Positions 7,630 to 16,241 of a stretch of 20,163 nt of DNA are shown here, in pieces. The number at the start of each line of letters is the position of its first letter. Within the stretch, counting starts at the first letter, position 1. Position numbers and translations under genes: made by a program. Origin of the DNA: Albibeggiatoa sp964388965 (GTDB taxonomy: Bacteria; Pseudomonadota; Gammaproteobacteria; Beggiatoales; Beggiatoaceae); the NCBI GenBank assembly GCA_964388965.1, contig CAYMCP010000066.1:1-20163 (forward strand). The letters run 5' to 3'. The notes beneath the pieces are model-generated. The model did no database searches and had not been told where the DNA came from. It saw only the letters and a program-made list of their open reading frames with translations.

Positions 7630-8751
7630 TTATTGAGTTGTAACACTCGTTTTACACTGCGGATAGTCAAGATGGCACGCATCGAATAGGTAACATGTCC
7701 GTTTACATACCGCTACGAGCATGAGCATCAAAGGAACTTCTATCAACACACCAACAACGGTTGCTAGTGCGGCTCCCGACGATAAACCAAATAAAATCAC
7801 AGCAGTTGCAATGGCGACTTCAAAATGATTAGATGCGCCAATCATTGCTGCTGGTGCGGCATCATGATACGAAAGTTTTAACCATCTTGCGAACATGAAA
7901 TAACCAATCACAAAAATGAAAACGGTCTGTACGAAAAGCGGGATAGCAATCCATAAAATGGTGAGGGGATTGTCGATAATAATCTCACCTTTGAAAGAAA
8001 ATAATAAAATTAATGTAAAAAGTAGGGCTGTTATACTCACAGGTGTAAGCCAATGTAAAAATTTTTCATTAAACCATGTTATGCCTTTATATTTTATAAG
8101 CCATTTCCTTGACAAATAACCCGCAATAAGAGGCAAAGCAACATAAATTGATACTGAAAGTAACATTGTCTGCCAAGGAACAGGCATAGCATTTACATTC
8201 AGCAGCAGACTACCCAGTGGTCCGTAAAGAAATAACATCATTAATGAATTAATTGCTACCATCACTAATGTTAAACCATCGTTACCTTTTGCAAGATAGC
8301 TCCACATTAAAACCATTGCTGTACACGGTGCAATACCTAGTAAAATTGTACCTGCAACGTAACTACGCCATAACTCAACCGTTTCTCCATTCGCAAGTAC
8401 CTCAGTGCCCGGTAGAAAATCCTTGAATAAATAGCCCAAAAAGAAATACGCTATTGCAAACATCGAGAAGGGTTTAATTGCCCAATTTATAAACAAAGTG
8501 AGAAATACGGGTTTAGGTGTTTTGGCTGATTTGATTACTTGAGCAAAATCTATTTTGACCATTATGGGATACATCATGAAAAATAGACAGATTGCGATAG
8601 GAATAGACACTTGATAGATTGAAAAATCGTTAAGTGTCGTCGCCACTTCAGGCGTGAATTTTCCTAACGCAATCCCCCCCGCTATGCAGAGTAATACCCA
8701 AATCGTTAAATAACGTTCAAAGATTGATAATTTTTTCTCTTCCATACACAT
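7630..8751 (-). CDS. arsB: Arsenite efflux permease, Acr3 family
   Basis: An inner-membrane arsenite exporter of the Acr3 (BART superfamily) type, not the E. coli ArsB type. It has 373 residues, or 371 from the second ATG at 8745. About ten hydrophobic segments are visible. Family blocks are ICLFFMMYPIMVKIDF, LLGIAPCTAMVLMWSYLAKG with the conserved Cys143, and GVLIEVPLMLMLV with the conserved Glu of a late helix. AGGT sits about 8 nt before the second ATG and only 2 nt before the first, so MEEKKLS may be the true N-terminus. It follows ngg on the same strand after 98 bp with a possible terminator between. No arsR or arsC is adjacent, so its regulation cannot be read here. The family is also called ACR3. 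Confidence 0.93.
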   Translation of the reverse strand: MCMEEKKLSIFERYLTIWVLLCIAGGIALGKFTPEVATTLNDFSIYQVSIPIAICLFFMMYPIMVKIDFAQVIKSAKTPKPVFLTLFINWAIKPFSMFAIAYFFLGYLFKDFLPGTEVLANGETVELWRSYVAGTILLGIAPCTAMVLMWSYLAKGNDGLTLVMVAINSLMMLFLYGPLGSLLLNVNAMPVPWQTMLLSVSIYVALPLIAGYLSRKWLIKYKGITWFNEKFLHWLTPVSITALLFTLILLFSFKGEIIIDNPLTILWIAIPLFVQTVFIFVIGYFMFARWLKLSYHDAAPAAMIGASNHFEVAIATAVILFGLSSGAALATVVGVLIEVPLMLMLVAVCKRTCYLFDACHLDYPQCKTSVTTQ

Positions 8752-8767
8752 TACCTAAAATAGAACC

Positions 8768-8803
8768 AAAAAACTCAACGCCAAGTTGTAGACGATCTTG
8801 AGT
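8768..8803 (-). terminator. Possible intrinsic terminator after ngg
   Basis: On the minus strand ACTCAA (8803-8798) pairs with TTGAGT (8778-8773) across a 19-nt loop and is followed by a T-run (8772-8768). It lies between the ngg stop and the arsenite permease start. The stem has only 6 bp, so termination may be partial. Confidence 0.35.
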
Positions 8804-8849
8804 GATAAATTAACCGTTCCTATTTTTGTTAATATTTATTAAAAAATAG

Positions 8850-10550
8850 TTACATATTGGAAACGGTTTGCGGAAATAATAAATCAATAAAACGTTCGAC
8901 GATGGGTTGCGGCTCATGGTTTGCCAAACCCGGACGTTCATTAGCTTCAATGATAACATATTCCTTCCCATTTACTTCGGGTACTAAAAAATCAAAACCT
9001 ACTACTGGGATATTAATTGCCTTTGCAGCCGTTACCGCAACATGACGCAAAGTCTCACTTAATTCCTCTGTCACATCGTGAATCGTACCACCAGTGTGTA
9101 AATTTGCCGTCTTACGCACAGTAATTTCTTCACCCTCCGGCAACACATCGTGTATTTCATAACCTGCTTCACGTACACAACGTTCTGTCTCCCTATCTAT
9201 GGGAATACTACTTTCACCGCCTGTCGCTGCACTACGTCTACGGCTTTGTTTTTGAATCAAATGAATGATTTTATCCCTATCATTACCAACAATTTGCGGT
9301 GGTTTACGCACGGCGGCGGCAACAACCTCAAAATCAATTACGACAATCCGTAAATCTTGCCCAGTTACATATTCTTCTAACAATACGCATTCATCAATTT
9401 TTCGCGCCATCTGAATAGCGTTATCCATATCACTTACACTGCGAACATCCACGCTAATACCTAGACCCTGTTCACCACGCGAAGGCTTCACAACAATTCG
9501 CTTATGCTGCTGTAAAAACTCAATATTAAACTTGTCATCTTTGCTTGCCAATTGCTGCGCGGGTACGCGGATAGCCGCTTTACGCAAAACATGATGTGTT
9601 ACGGCTTTATTATCGCAACGACTCATGGCAATGGCGGAAGTAAATTCTGTGAGCGATTCCCGACAAACAACACTACGTCCACCAAAATTTAGCTCAAAAT
9701 AACCGTGTTCAACATCTAATACTTCCACCCCAATACCACGCCGTCTCGCTTCATTAACAATGATTTTAGCGTATGGATTGAGTGCATCCTCTGGTGCGGG
9801 TGCGATAAATAAAGGTTCATTAAATGGATTTTTATGCTTCAAAGCAAACACCACAACTCGATGAAAGCCTAATTTTTCATACAAAGCAATTGCTTGTTCA
9901 TTGTCGTGCATGACTGACAAATCCATAAATGAGCGACCGCGTGCCACGTAATATTCTGCCAAATCACGCACTAAAGCTTCCCCAATGCCGGGATATTGTG
10001 CTTGTGGATCAACAACTAATGCCCATAAACTGCTACCATTTTCCAAATCAGCAAATAATTCGTAATGATCAATACCAAACACCGCTCCCAAAATTTTACC
10101 TGTGGAATCATCAATTGCTACAATATAAGTCATTTCAGGTCTATCTTTATGTACCCACATAAATTCTGCACCCGGTGGAATCATTTGATGTTTTAAATAT
10201 AATTCTTGTACCACTTCAGCATCTTTACGATTGGATAAAAACCGGGTTTTAAACCCTTTGTTGATGCGTTGAGTTGGACGATAACGCTCTAACCATAGGC
10301 GGTAAGTATGTGATGGATCAAGGAAAATTTCTTGTGGTGCTAATGAAATAACAACATGTGGATCGCGCAAATAAAATGCAATATCACGTTTTCCCGGTGC
10401 CTCATCACATAAAATTTTAGCGATTTTCTGATTACTGTCAAAAGTTTGACCAAAAATTAAACGTCCCCAACCGCAATCTAAGACCACATTTTTACCAGCT
10501 AAACGCTTCGTATATGCCTGTTCAGGTGGCATAGTTTTATGTATGCTCAT
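8850..10550 (-). CDS. ngg: N-acetylglutaminylglutamine synthetase (GNAT + ATP-grasp fusion)
   Basis: It makes N-acetylglutaminylglutamine, the precursor of the dipeptide osmolyte NAGGN: an acetyltransferase half acetylates glutamine and an ATP-grasp half joins the second glutamine. At 566 residues it is typical of the family. The GNAT domain spans about 100-240, with WALVVDP, the acetyl-CoA loop QYPGIGEAL (185-193) and YEKLGFHRV. The ATP-grasp domain spans about 255-560, with VVKPSRGEQGLGISV (353-367), LLEEYVTGQDLR (390-401) and the metal-site VIIEANERPGL near the end. The start has AGGAGA upstream. It lies 16 bp downstream of asnO, so the two are an operon and act in sequence. Confidence 0.93.
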   Translation of the reverse strand: MSIHKTMPPEQAYTKRLAGKNVVLDCGWGRLIFGQTFDSNQKIAKILCDEAPGKRDIAFYLRDPHVVISLAPQEIFLDPSHTYRLWLERYRPTQRINKGFKTRFLSNRKDAEVVQELYLKHQMIPPGAEFMWVHKDRPEMTYIVAIDDSTGKILGAVFGIDHYELFADLENGSSLWALVVDPQAQYPGIGEALVRDLAEYYVARGRSFMDLSVMHDNEQAIALYEKLGFHRVVVFALKHKNPFNEPLFIAPAPEDALNPYAKIIVNEARRRGIGVEVLDVEHGYFELNFGGRSVVCRESLTEFTSAIAMSRCDNKAVTHHVLRKAAIRVPAQQLASKDDKFNIEFLQQHKRIVVKPSRGEQGLGISVDVRSVSDMDNAIQMARKIDECVLLEEYVTGQDLRIVVIDFEVVAAAVRKPPQIVGNDRDKIIHLIQKQSRRRSAATGGESSIPIDRETERCVREAGYEIHDVLPEGEEITVRKTANLHTGGTIHDVTEELSETLRHVAVTAAKAINIPVVGFDFLVPEVNGKEYVIIEANERPGLANHEPQPIVERFIDLLFPQTVSNM

Positions 10551-10566
10551 GAACCTGTTCTCCTGC

Positions 10567-12333
10567 TTAAATGCCGTGAGTTTGCAACCAAAATTCTAAT
10601 AAAGTAACTTGCCATAATTTTGAACCACGCAACGGCGTGATATGCTCAGTTGGATTGTCGAGCAAGATGTTGAGGTAATTTTGATTAAACAAATCGCGCT
10701 GCGGTGCGTCATGTAAAATTTGCTTGACAAAATCTAAGTACTCACCTTGAATGTATTTTAATGCGGGAACTGGAAAATAACCTTTAGGTCTATCGATAAC
10801 TTCGTGTGGGATAACACGTCTAGCCGCTTCTTTTAATACATATTTACCTTCATTTTCGACTTTAAATTGAGCTGGTATACGTGCTGCCAATTCAACTAAT
10901 TCATGATCTAAAAAGGGTACCCGCGCTTCTAAACCCCATGCCATTGTCATGTTATCCACCCGTTTTACTGGATCATCAACTAGCATAATGGTTGAATCTA
11001 ATCGTAAAGCTTTATCTACCGCATGAGGTGCACCGAGTTGGGCAAAATGCTGCTGTACGAATTGTAAACTATAATCTTGCTCGACAAAACGCGGGTGTAC
11101 GACTTGGCTATATTCAGCGTGATCGCGGTCAAAAAAGACGGTGGCGTAATCTGTAACTGGGTTTTGGCTTTGCATCATTGGCGGATACCAGTGATAACCG
11201 GCAAATACTTCATCCGCACCTTGTCCGCTTTGTACTACTTTGACATGTTGCGCAACGTGTTGTGATAATAAATAAAAACCAATCACATCATGACTTACCA
11301 TAGGCTCAGACATGGCTTGGACACAATTGGATAATTCAGGTAATAAACGTCCTGAGTCTACGAAAATTTGATGATGTTCTGTCGCAAAATGTTTAGCAAC
11401 AATGTCAGAATATTGAAATTCATCACCTTTTTCTTGTCCGACGGTTTCAAAACCCACCGAGAACGTTTGCAAACCAGTTTGACCTTGTTCAGCTAGTAAG
11501 CCTGTGATTAAACTAGAATCCAAACCACCAGATAATAAAACACCTACCGGCACATCAGCCACTAAACGACGTTTAACCGCAGTACGCAGACTGTCCAATA
11601 CGCGATCTTGCCAATCGTTGAAAGTTAATTGTTGCTCTTCTGGAGTGGTTTCAAAATTTAATCGCCAGTAACAAGTTTCGTCGCGTTGACCGTTTGGGAA
11701 AATTTCCATATAAGTCGCAGGTGGTAATTTACGCACACCTTTAAGCATTGTGTAAGGTGCTGGCACAACAGCATGAAAACTCATGTAATGGTGTAATGCA
11801 ACGGGATCAATATCGGTATCAACATCGCCTAACGCTAATAAACTAGGCAAATTAGATGCAAAACGAAATACGTTAGGTTGAGCAGAATAATATAACGGTT
11901 TAATACCTAGTCGGTCGCGGGCTAGGAATATTTTACCCGTATCGCGTTCCCAAATCGCAAAGGCAAACATACCTTGTAAATGTTGTACACAATTTTTACC
12001 CCATTCAGCATAGGCTTTAATGATTACTTCGGTATCGCCGTGTGAAAAGAATTGATAGCCTTTTTCAATCAAAGTGTGACGCAATTGCGGATAATTATAA
12101 ATCGCGCCGTTGTAAACGATGCTCAAACCAAGTTGATTATCTACCATTGGTTGCTGTGCGTGCTCGCTGAGATCAATAATTTTTAGTCGTCGGTGGGCAA
12201 ACGCAACATTTTTCATCTGGAATAAGCCCGCACCATCTGGTCCACGCGGTGTTAAAATATCGGAGGCTTGTTGTAATTTGTCAAGATTTGGAGTTTGAGA
12301 ATCAAAGCGAATTTCGCCAAGAATGCCACACAT
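10567..12333 (-). CDS. asnO: N-acetylglutaminylglutamine amidotransferase (asparagine synthetase-like)
   Basis: A 588-residue class II glutamine amidotransferase that amidates N-acetylglutaminylglutamine to NAGGN, an osmoprotectant of bacteria under salt stress. Cys2 after the initiator Met is the glutaminase nucleophile (MCGILGEIRF), followed by RGPDGAG, YNGAIYN and the SHGDTEV substrate site. The synthetase half carries the PP-loop VGVLLSGGLDSSLITG (263-278) and GQGADEVFAGYHWY. Its assignment to AsnO rather than AsnB rests on the immediately following ngg gene and overall resemblance. The third gene often found in such loci, an M42-family peptidase, is not next to the pair here. A candidate sigma70-like promoter lies upstream. 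Confidence 0.93.
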   Translation of the reverse strand: MCGILGEIRFDSQTPNLDKLQQASDILTPRGPDGAGLFQMKNVAFAHRRLKIIDLSEHAQQPMVDNQLGLSIVYNGAIYNYPQLRHTLIEKGYQFFSHGDTEVIIKAYAEWGKNCVQHLQGMFAFAIWERDTGKIFLARDRLGIKPLYYSAQPNVFRFASNLPSLLALGDVDTDIDPVALHHYMSFHAVVPAPYTMLKGVRKLPPATYMEIFPNGQRDETCYWRLNFETTPEEQQLTFNDWQDRVLDSLRTAVKRRLVADVPVGVLLSGGLDSSLITGLLAEQGQTGLQTFSVGFETVGQEKGDEFQYSDIVAKHFATEHHQIFVDSGRLLPELSNCVQAMSEPMVSHDVIGFYLLSQHVAQHVKVVQSGQGADEVFAGYHWYPPMMQSQNPVTDYATVFFDRDHAEYSQVVHPRFVEQDYSLQFVQQHFAQLGAPHAVDKALRLDSTIMLVDDPVKRVDNMTMAWGLEARVPFLDHELVELAARIPAQFKVENEGKYVLKEAARRVIPHEVIDRPKGYFPVPALKYIQGEYLDFVKQILHDAPQRDLFNQNYLNILLDNPTEHITPLRGSKLWQVTLLEFWLQTHGI

Positions 12334-12367
12334 GAGAATAAACCATTTTGTTTTTTAAGTAGGCTTA

Positions 12368-12396
12368 ATGGTAACATAAATATGAATTATTGTAAA
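12368..12396 (-). promoter_or_regulatory. Candidate sigma70-type promoter for asnO-ngg
   Basis: On the minus strand TTTACA (12396-12391) and TACCAT (12373-12368) are separated by 17 bp, with the -10 box 34 nt before the asnO ATG. The match is 5 of 6 for the -35 box and 4 of 6 for the -10 box. In AT-rich DNA such matches arise by chance. Confidence 0.4.
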
Positions 12397-12575
12397 TTCA
12401 GATACTTGCAAACGATTTAAAATCAATACAATAGAGGTAATTGCAAAATCATAAAAAGCGAGAGGATTTTTTGCTAAATAGCAGAGTAAAAAAAGTATCT
12501 ATTGAGTGGATGGACGAGATGTTGTCTGAATCAGGATTAGCCCTTGTTCGTTCTATGCACTGCGTCAGATCGTGG

Positions 12576-12624
12576 GTAGACGCTGCTGAGTCCCGTGGCA
12601 TGACAACGCGGTGCATCATCATGA
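12576..12624 (-). repeat. GC-rich repeat core related to the interior of the 101-bp element
   Basis: Read on the minus strand this segment begins near GATGATGCACCGCG and runs through GTCATGCC to CAGCAGCGTCTAC. It lines up with 7482-7530 on the plus strand (GACGATGCACCGCG, then GTCACCC, then CAGCGTCGTAC), with about two-thirds to three-quarters identity by eye. It sits in the 349-bp gap between asnO and the methyltransferase and is much richer in G+C than its flanks. A weak 66-codon TTG-started frame crosses it (12441-12641), which I do not accept as a gene. The remainder of the gap shows only the asnO promoter candidate. Confidence 0.5.
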
Positions 12625-12682
12625 GGGTGACCACTTCTTAAAATAATCAATGTAACATAGTGATCAACTTTCAAGAGTAGAA

Positions 12683-13472
12683 TCAAGCTTTTACAGCCGT
12701 TACCATATAAGCACCTTCGATATATTCGTATTCAGCTATGTCGAAATACTGAATATTCAAACTATCCGCAACGATAATATCTTTTAATGCGGTTTCAATA
12801 TCACTCTGCTTTACTGGAACAATATTGAATAATTCATCGCCCACATAATAGGCTTTGGATTGTTTCGCGGTCATCACCCAAACTAATAAACCATTAGGTT
12901 TTAATAAATTGCACATATTTTTAACCATTTGTTGCCATTGTTCGATATTTGTTGCAGCAGCTTCTAAACAGAAAAATAAACTTAGCACGTCATAATTGGT
13001 AGCTTGTCCTAAAGGGTGGGTTTGCGCGGCATCTCCGATTAAAAATTGTGTCATTTTTTGTCGAACTAACGCCTCTCGTGCAGAAATTTCAGTAGCGGAA
13101 ACATCAGCATCAGACACTTTTCCTTCTGATTCTAAACTCAAAGCGCGGCGAAAAAAAATCTCCCAATCAAAAGCATCGGGTTCACAATTAACCCAACTTT
13201 TTACTTCAGCCAAATTACCCGCCAAATAATCGCTCATGTGAATTTCTGCACAGAATGGCGCAAAACATATCATGGTATCAATGGCTGGACCACAACCAAA
13301 ATTCAATAATGTTGCGTTTTCCAATTTTTCAGGGGTACATCTTAGTAGTTTTAATAATAAACTGCATCACGTTGTGGTTGGTTTGATCCACGTATTGTTG
13401 AAAATAGTTATTTAAATAAGCTCTTGGTCCAAATTTAGCGTCATAATCTGTTTCAAATGCTGTTGTGGACAT
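12683..13472 (-). pseudogene. NNMT/PNMT/TEMT-family SAM methyltransferase, interrupted by a +1 frameshift
   Basis: The family methylates small amines, pyridines or thioethers with S-adenosylmethionine. The larger piece (213 residues, nominal TTG start at 13324) has SAM motif LLNFGCGPA, SDYLAGNL, and CEPDAFDW, which closely resembles the CEPEAFDW-like region of NNMT. It lacks the family's N-terminus. That N-terminus is encoded just upstream in another frame: ATG at 13472, preceded by AAAGGAG, gives MSTTAFETDYDAKFGPRAYL then NNYFQQYVDQTNHNVMQ, matching the family's PRxYLxxYY region. It runs to a TGA at 13330-13328. Skipping one T of the TTT at 13361-13359 joins the frames as VMQLLLKLLRCTPEKLENAT. 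The span is 790 nt, that is 262 codons plus stop plus one extra base, the length of human NNMT. It may be a real mutation, a sequencing error, or less likely programmed frameshifting. Confidence 0.85.
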
Positions 13473-13622
13473 AATAAATAATTACTCCTTTGTAGGTGAT
13501 TTATTGAGATAATTTATTGAACATAAATCCATTAAAAATCTAATGTATGCTTAACTAGTTAAAAATTATACTACCTTTTGGTGCAATTCATCAGCAGAAT
13601 TTAATAGGCAATTTTATAACTT

Positions 13623-13767
13623 TAGGAGTGACGCAGTTCAAATAAAAATTTGTCTCGTTTCTCGTCCCAATGCTCTCCGTTGGGAGGCAGCATGGACACT
13701 CTGTGCCCTGATTTATTGTGAGTTGCAAATATAGCGTAAAATTTTCGTGTAAACTGCGTAACGCCTA
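13623..13767 (+). repeat. Palindromic MITE-like element, copy C (family 1)
   Basis: The left end is TAGGAGTGACGCAGTTC and the right end is AACTGCGTAACGCCTA. The 145-bp interior includes a CCCAA/TTGGG hairpin around CTCTCCG and TTGTGAGTTGCAAATATAGC, both shared with copy A in inverted orientation. It lies just downstream of hldD and upstream of the methyltransferase. The flanking TTTTATAA before the left end is also found before copy D. Confidence 0.85.
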
Positions 13768-13839
13768 GATTTGTAAATTAAGCAAGTTATTCTTTCTGCG
13801 CCAAGTTTGCGCTGATTTGGAAAGTTCAAGGTGCATTGT

Positions 13840-14787
13840 TTAATAAAAATTTAGCCAATCTAAGTAATTTTTAACGCCTTGTTCAACTGTTTTAAATTCG
13901 TATGGATAACCCGCGTCACGTAATAATGATATATCTGCTTGGGTAAAACTTTGATAACGGTTTTTTAAATGATCTGGAAACGGAATATATTCAATTTCAC
14001 CCGTTTGATGCCAATCAAGCACTGCGTGAGCAACATCGTTAAAAGTCTGACTACGACCTGTACCTACATTGAAAATGCCAGATTTATCAGGATTATCCAT
14101 AAACCATAAATTCACTTTAACTGCGTCTTCAACGTAAATAAAATCACGGCGTTGTTCACCGTTAGCATAGCCGTCGCAACCCTCGAATAAACATAATTTT
14201 CCGGTTTGTTTAATTTGATCATTAAAATGAAATGCTACGCTTGCCATCGTGCCCTTATGCTGCTCGCGTGGACCATAAACATTAAAATAACGTAAACCTA
14301 CTACTTGCGAAGTCATGGTTGGCAAACGCTGACGCACATATTGATCGAATAAAAATTTAGAGTAACCATATATATTTAAAGGTGATTCATAACATCGATT
14401 TTCGCTAAAAATTGTTCCGCTACCGTAAACCGACGCGCTAGAGGCATAAATAAATGGGATTTTTTTCGCTAGACTGTAAGTCATTAAATTCTTGGAATAA
14501 TCGTAATTATTTGCCATCATGTAATAACCGTCCCATTCTGTAGTGGCAGAACACGCGCCTTGATGAAAAATAATTTCAATTGATGCCGCAAAATATTCAC
14601 GTGAAGCGATTTTGTGTAAAAAAGTTTCTTTATCAATGTAGTCTTCAATATCGCAATCCACTAAGTTTATGAATTTATGACCATTTTTTAAATTATCAAC
14701 TACTAAAATATCTTTATGTCCTCGTTCATTGAGTGCTCGAACAATATTACTACCAATAAATCCCGCACCGCCTGTGACAATAATCAT
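13840..14787 (-). CDS. hldD: ADP-L-glycero-D-manno-heptose 6-epimerase
   Basis: An extended SDR epimerase that converts ADP-D-glycero-manno-heptose to the L-glycero form used in the LPS inner core. It has 315 residues. The NADP-binding GGAGFIG loop is at 6-12, HQGACSATTEWDG is the family-specific block at 75-87, and the catalytic Tyr140-x-x-x-Lys144 lies in NIYGYSKF. RYFNVYGPRE and EGCDGYANGEQRRDFIYVED complete the substrate site. Its ATG overlaps the hldE stop codon by four bases (ATGA), so the two are translationally coupled. Older name rfaD. Confidence 0.97.
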   Translation of the reverse strand: MIIVTGGAGFIGSNIVRALNERGHKDILVVDNLKNGHKFINLVDCDIEDYIDKETFLHKIASREYFAASIEIIFHQGACSATTEWDGYYMMANNYDYSKNLMTYSLAKKIPFIYASSASVYGSGTIFSENRCYESPLNIYGYSKFLFDQYVRQRLPTMTSQVVGLRYFNVYGPREQHKGTMASVAFHFNDQIKQTGKLCLFEGCDGYANGEQRRDFIYVEDAVKVNLWFMDNPDKSGIFNVGTGRSQTFNDVAHAVLDWHQTGEIEYIPFPDHLKNRYQSFTQADISLLRDAGYPYEFKTVEQGVKNYLDWLNFY

Positions 14788-16196
14788 GTTTTATCCTTTG
14801 TTTGAATACGTTGAATGACATTTGTTGTAGAAACATCAGGCAAAAAATCGAGTACCAGTACTTTACCACCATTTTGCGCCACGCAGTCAGCACCCGCAAT
14901 ATCTTGAATTTTATAATCCCCTCCTTTAACCAAAATATTGGGTAAAAGATGACAAATTAAATTTTCGGGCGTGTCTTCTGCGAAAGGAATAACCCAATCT
15001 ACGCATTCTAACGCACTTAAAACCATCATTCGTTGCTGTAGTGGATTAATGGGGCGTGTGCTACCTTTTAAGCGTCGCACTGAATCGTCATCATTAACTG
15101 CAACGATTAGGCGATCACCTAATAACCGTGCTTGACGTAAATATTGTACATGTCCAGCGTGCAAAATATCAAAACAACCATTAGTCATAACGATATTTTC
15201 GCCTTTAATTTGTGCTGCTTGTACTTTGGTTTTTAATGAGTCTAGATCATAAATCCCCCGATCTTGATGTAACGCATGTTGTAATTCAGCAAAATTTACC
15301 GTTTCCGCACCCAATTTACCCACAACTAAACCCGCTGCAATATTTGCTAAATTTGTCGCGCTTATCCATTCTTCGCCTGCCGCTAAACAAGCAGCCAATA
15401 CACCAATCACCGTATCGCCCGCCCCTGTTACATCATACACTTCCCGCGCATGAGTAGGTAAATGCACGACTTCATGATCTTTACGAATCAAAGTCATACC
15501 TTGCTCACTACGAGTAATTAGCAAAGCATCTAAATTTAATGATTCACATAATTGCTTACCTTTTTCAACTAATTGTTGTTCTGTTTTACAGTGACCAACC
15601 ACCGCTTCAAATTCACTGCGATTAGGTGTAATTAAACTTGCACCACGATATTGATTAAAATCATTACCTTTAGGATCAATTAAAATTGGTTTATTTGCTT
15701 GCCGGGCAGCACGGATAAGGTTTTGCGGATTTGCTAATGTACCTTTGCCGTAATCAGATAAAATCACCGCTTTAGTTTGAGGTAAGTGTACTAACATGCT
15801 GGCTAAAATTTGTTCACTTTTTAAATCAATCGGTTGCTCAAAATCAAGGCGAATAAGTTGCTGATGACGGCTCAACACTCGCAATTTCATGATAGTGGGT
15901 GTATTTTCTGATTTAATCAATGCGCATTTTACCTTATGCTCTTGTAAATACTGATAAATTTTATTAGCTGCCTCATCCTGTCCGGTTATGCCAATAAGCG
16001 TTGTTTGCGCACCTAATGCTGCAATATTCAACGCGACATTACCCGCGCCGCCGGGGCGTTCTTGTTGTGATTGCACATGTACAACGGGTACGGGTGCCTC
16101 TGGTGAAATACGTGATGTTGCGCCATGCCAATAGCAGTCAAGCATCACATCGCCTACCACAAGTACATGGGCTGTAGAAAAATTTGGAATAAACAT
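14784..16196 (-). CDS. hldE: Bifunctional heptose-7-phosphate kinase / heptose-1-phosphate adenylyltransferase
   Basis: It carries out the first and third steps of ADP-heptose synthesis for LPS. At 470 residues (E. coli 477) it is the full two-domain protein. Residues about 1-315 are a ribokinase-fold kinase with RPGGAGNVALNIAALG (48-63) and the catalytic DVTGAGDT (255-262). Residues about 335-465 are a nucleotidyltransferase with TNGCFDILHAGHV, including the HxGH motif HAGH at 346-349, and VNDDDSVRRLKG. No strong Shine-Dalgarno precedes the ATG, but family alignment supports it. It is followed directly by hldD. Heptose precursor ADP-heptose is also a known host immune signal. Older name rfaE. 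Confidence 0.97.
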   Translation of the reverse strand: MFIPNFSTAHVLVVGDVMLDCYWHGATSRISPEAPVPVVHVQSQQERPGGAGNVALNIAALGAQTTLIGITGQDEAANKIYQYLQEHKVKCALIKSENTPTIMKLRVLSRHQQLIRLDFEQPIDLKSEQILASMLVHLPQTKAVILSDYGKGTLANPQNLIRAARQANKPILIDPKGNDFNQYRGASLITPNRSEFEAVVGHCKTEQQLVEKGKQLCESLNLDALLITRSEQGMTLIRKDHEVVHLPTHAREVYDVTGAGDTVIGVLAACLAAGEEWISATNLANIAAGLVVGKLGAETVNFAELQHALHQDRGIYDLDSLKTKVQAAQIKGENIVMTNGCFDILHAGHVQYLRQARLLGDRLIVAVNDDDSVRRLKGSTRPINPLQQRMMVLSALECVDWVIPFAEDTPENLICHLLPNILVKGGDYKIQDIAGADCVAQNGGKVLVLDFLPDVSTTNVIQRIQTKDKT

Positions 16197-16241
16197 GAAT
16201 AATGACGTTATGCGTGATGGTGATTAGGGCTTTTATAATTT

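Noticed and set aside
12441..12641. 66-codon frame with a TTG start and a weak ribosome-binding site (GAGGT)
   Set aside because: No recognisable protein, and it crosses the GC-rich repeat core related to 7482-7530; more likely chance coding across repeat DNA.
13328..13472. A separate 48-codon small protein from the ATG at 13472
   Set aside because: Its sequence matches the missing N-terminus of the methyltransferase in the adjacent frame, so it is the first part of a frameshifted gene.
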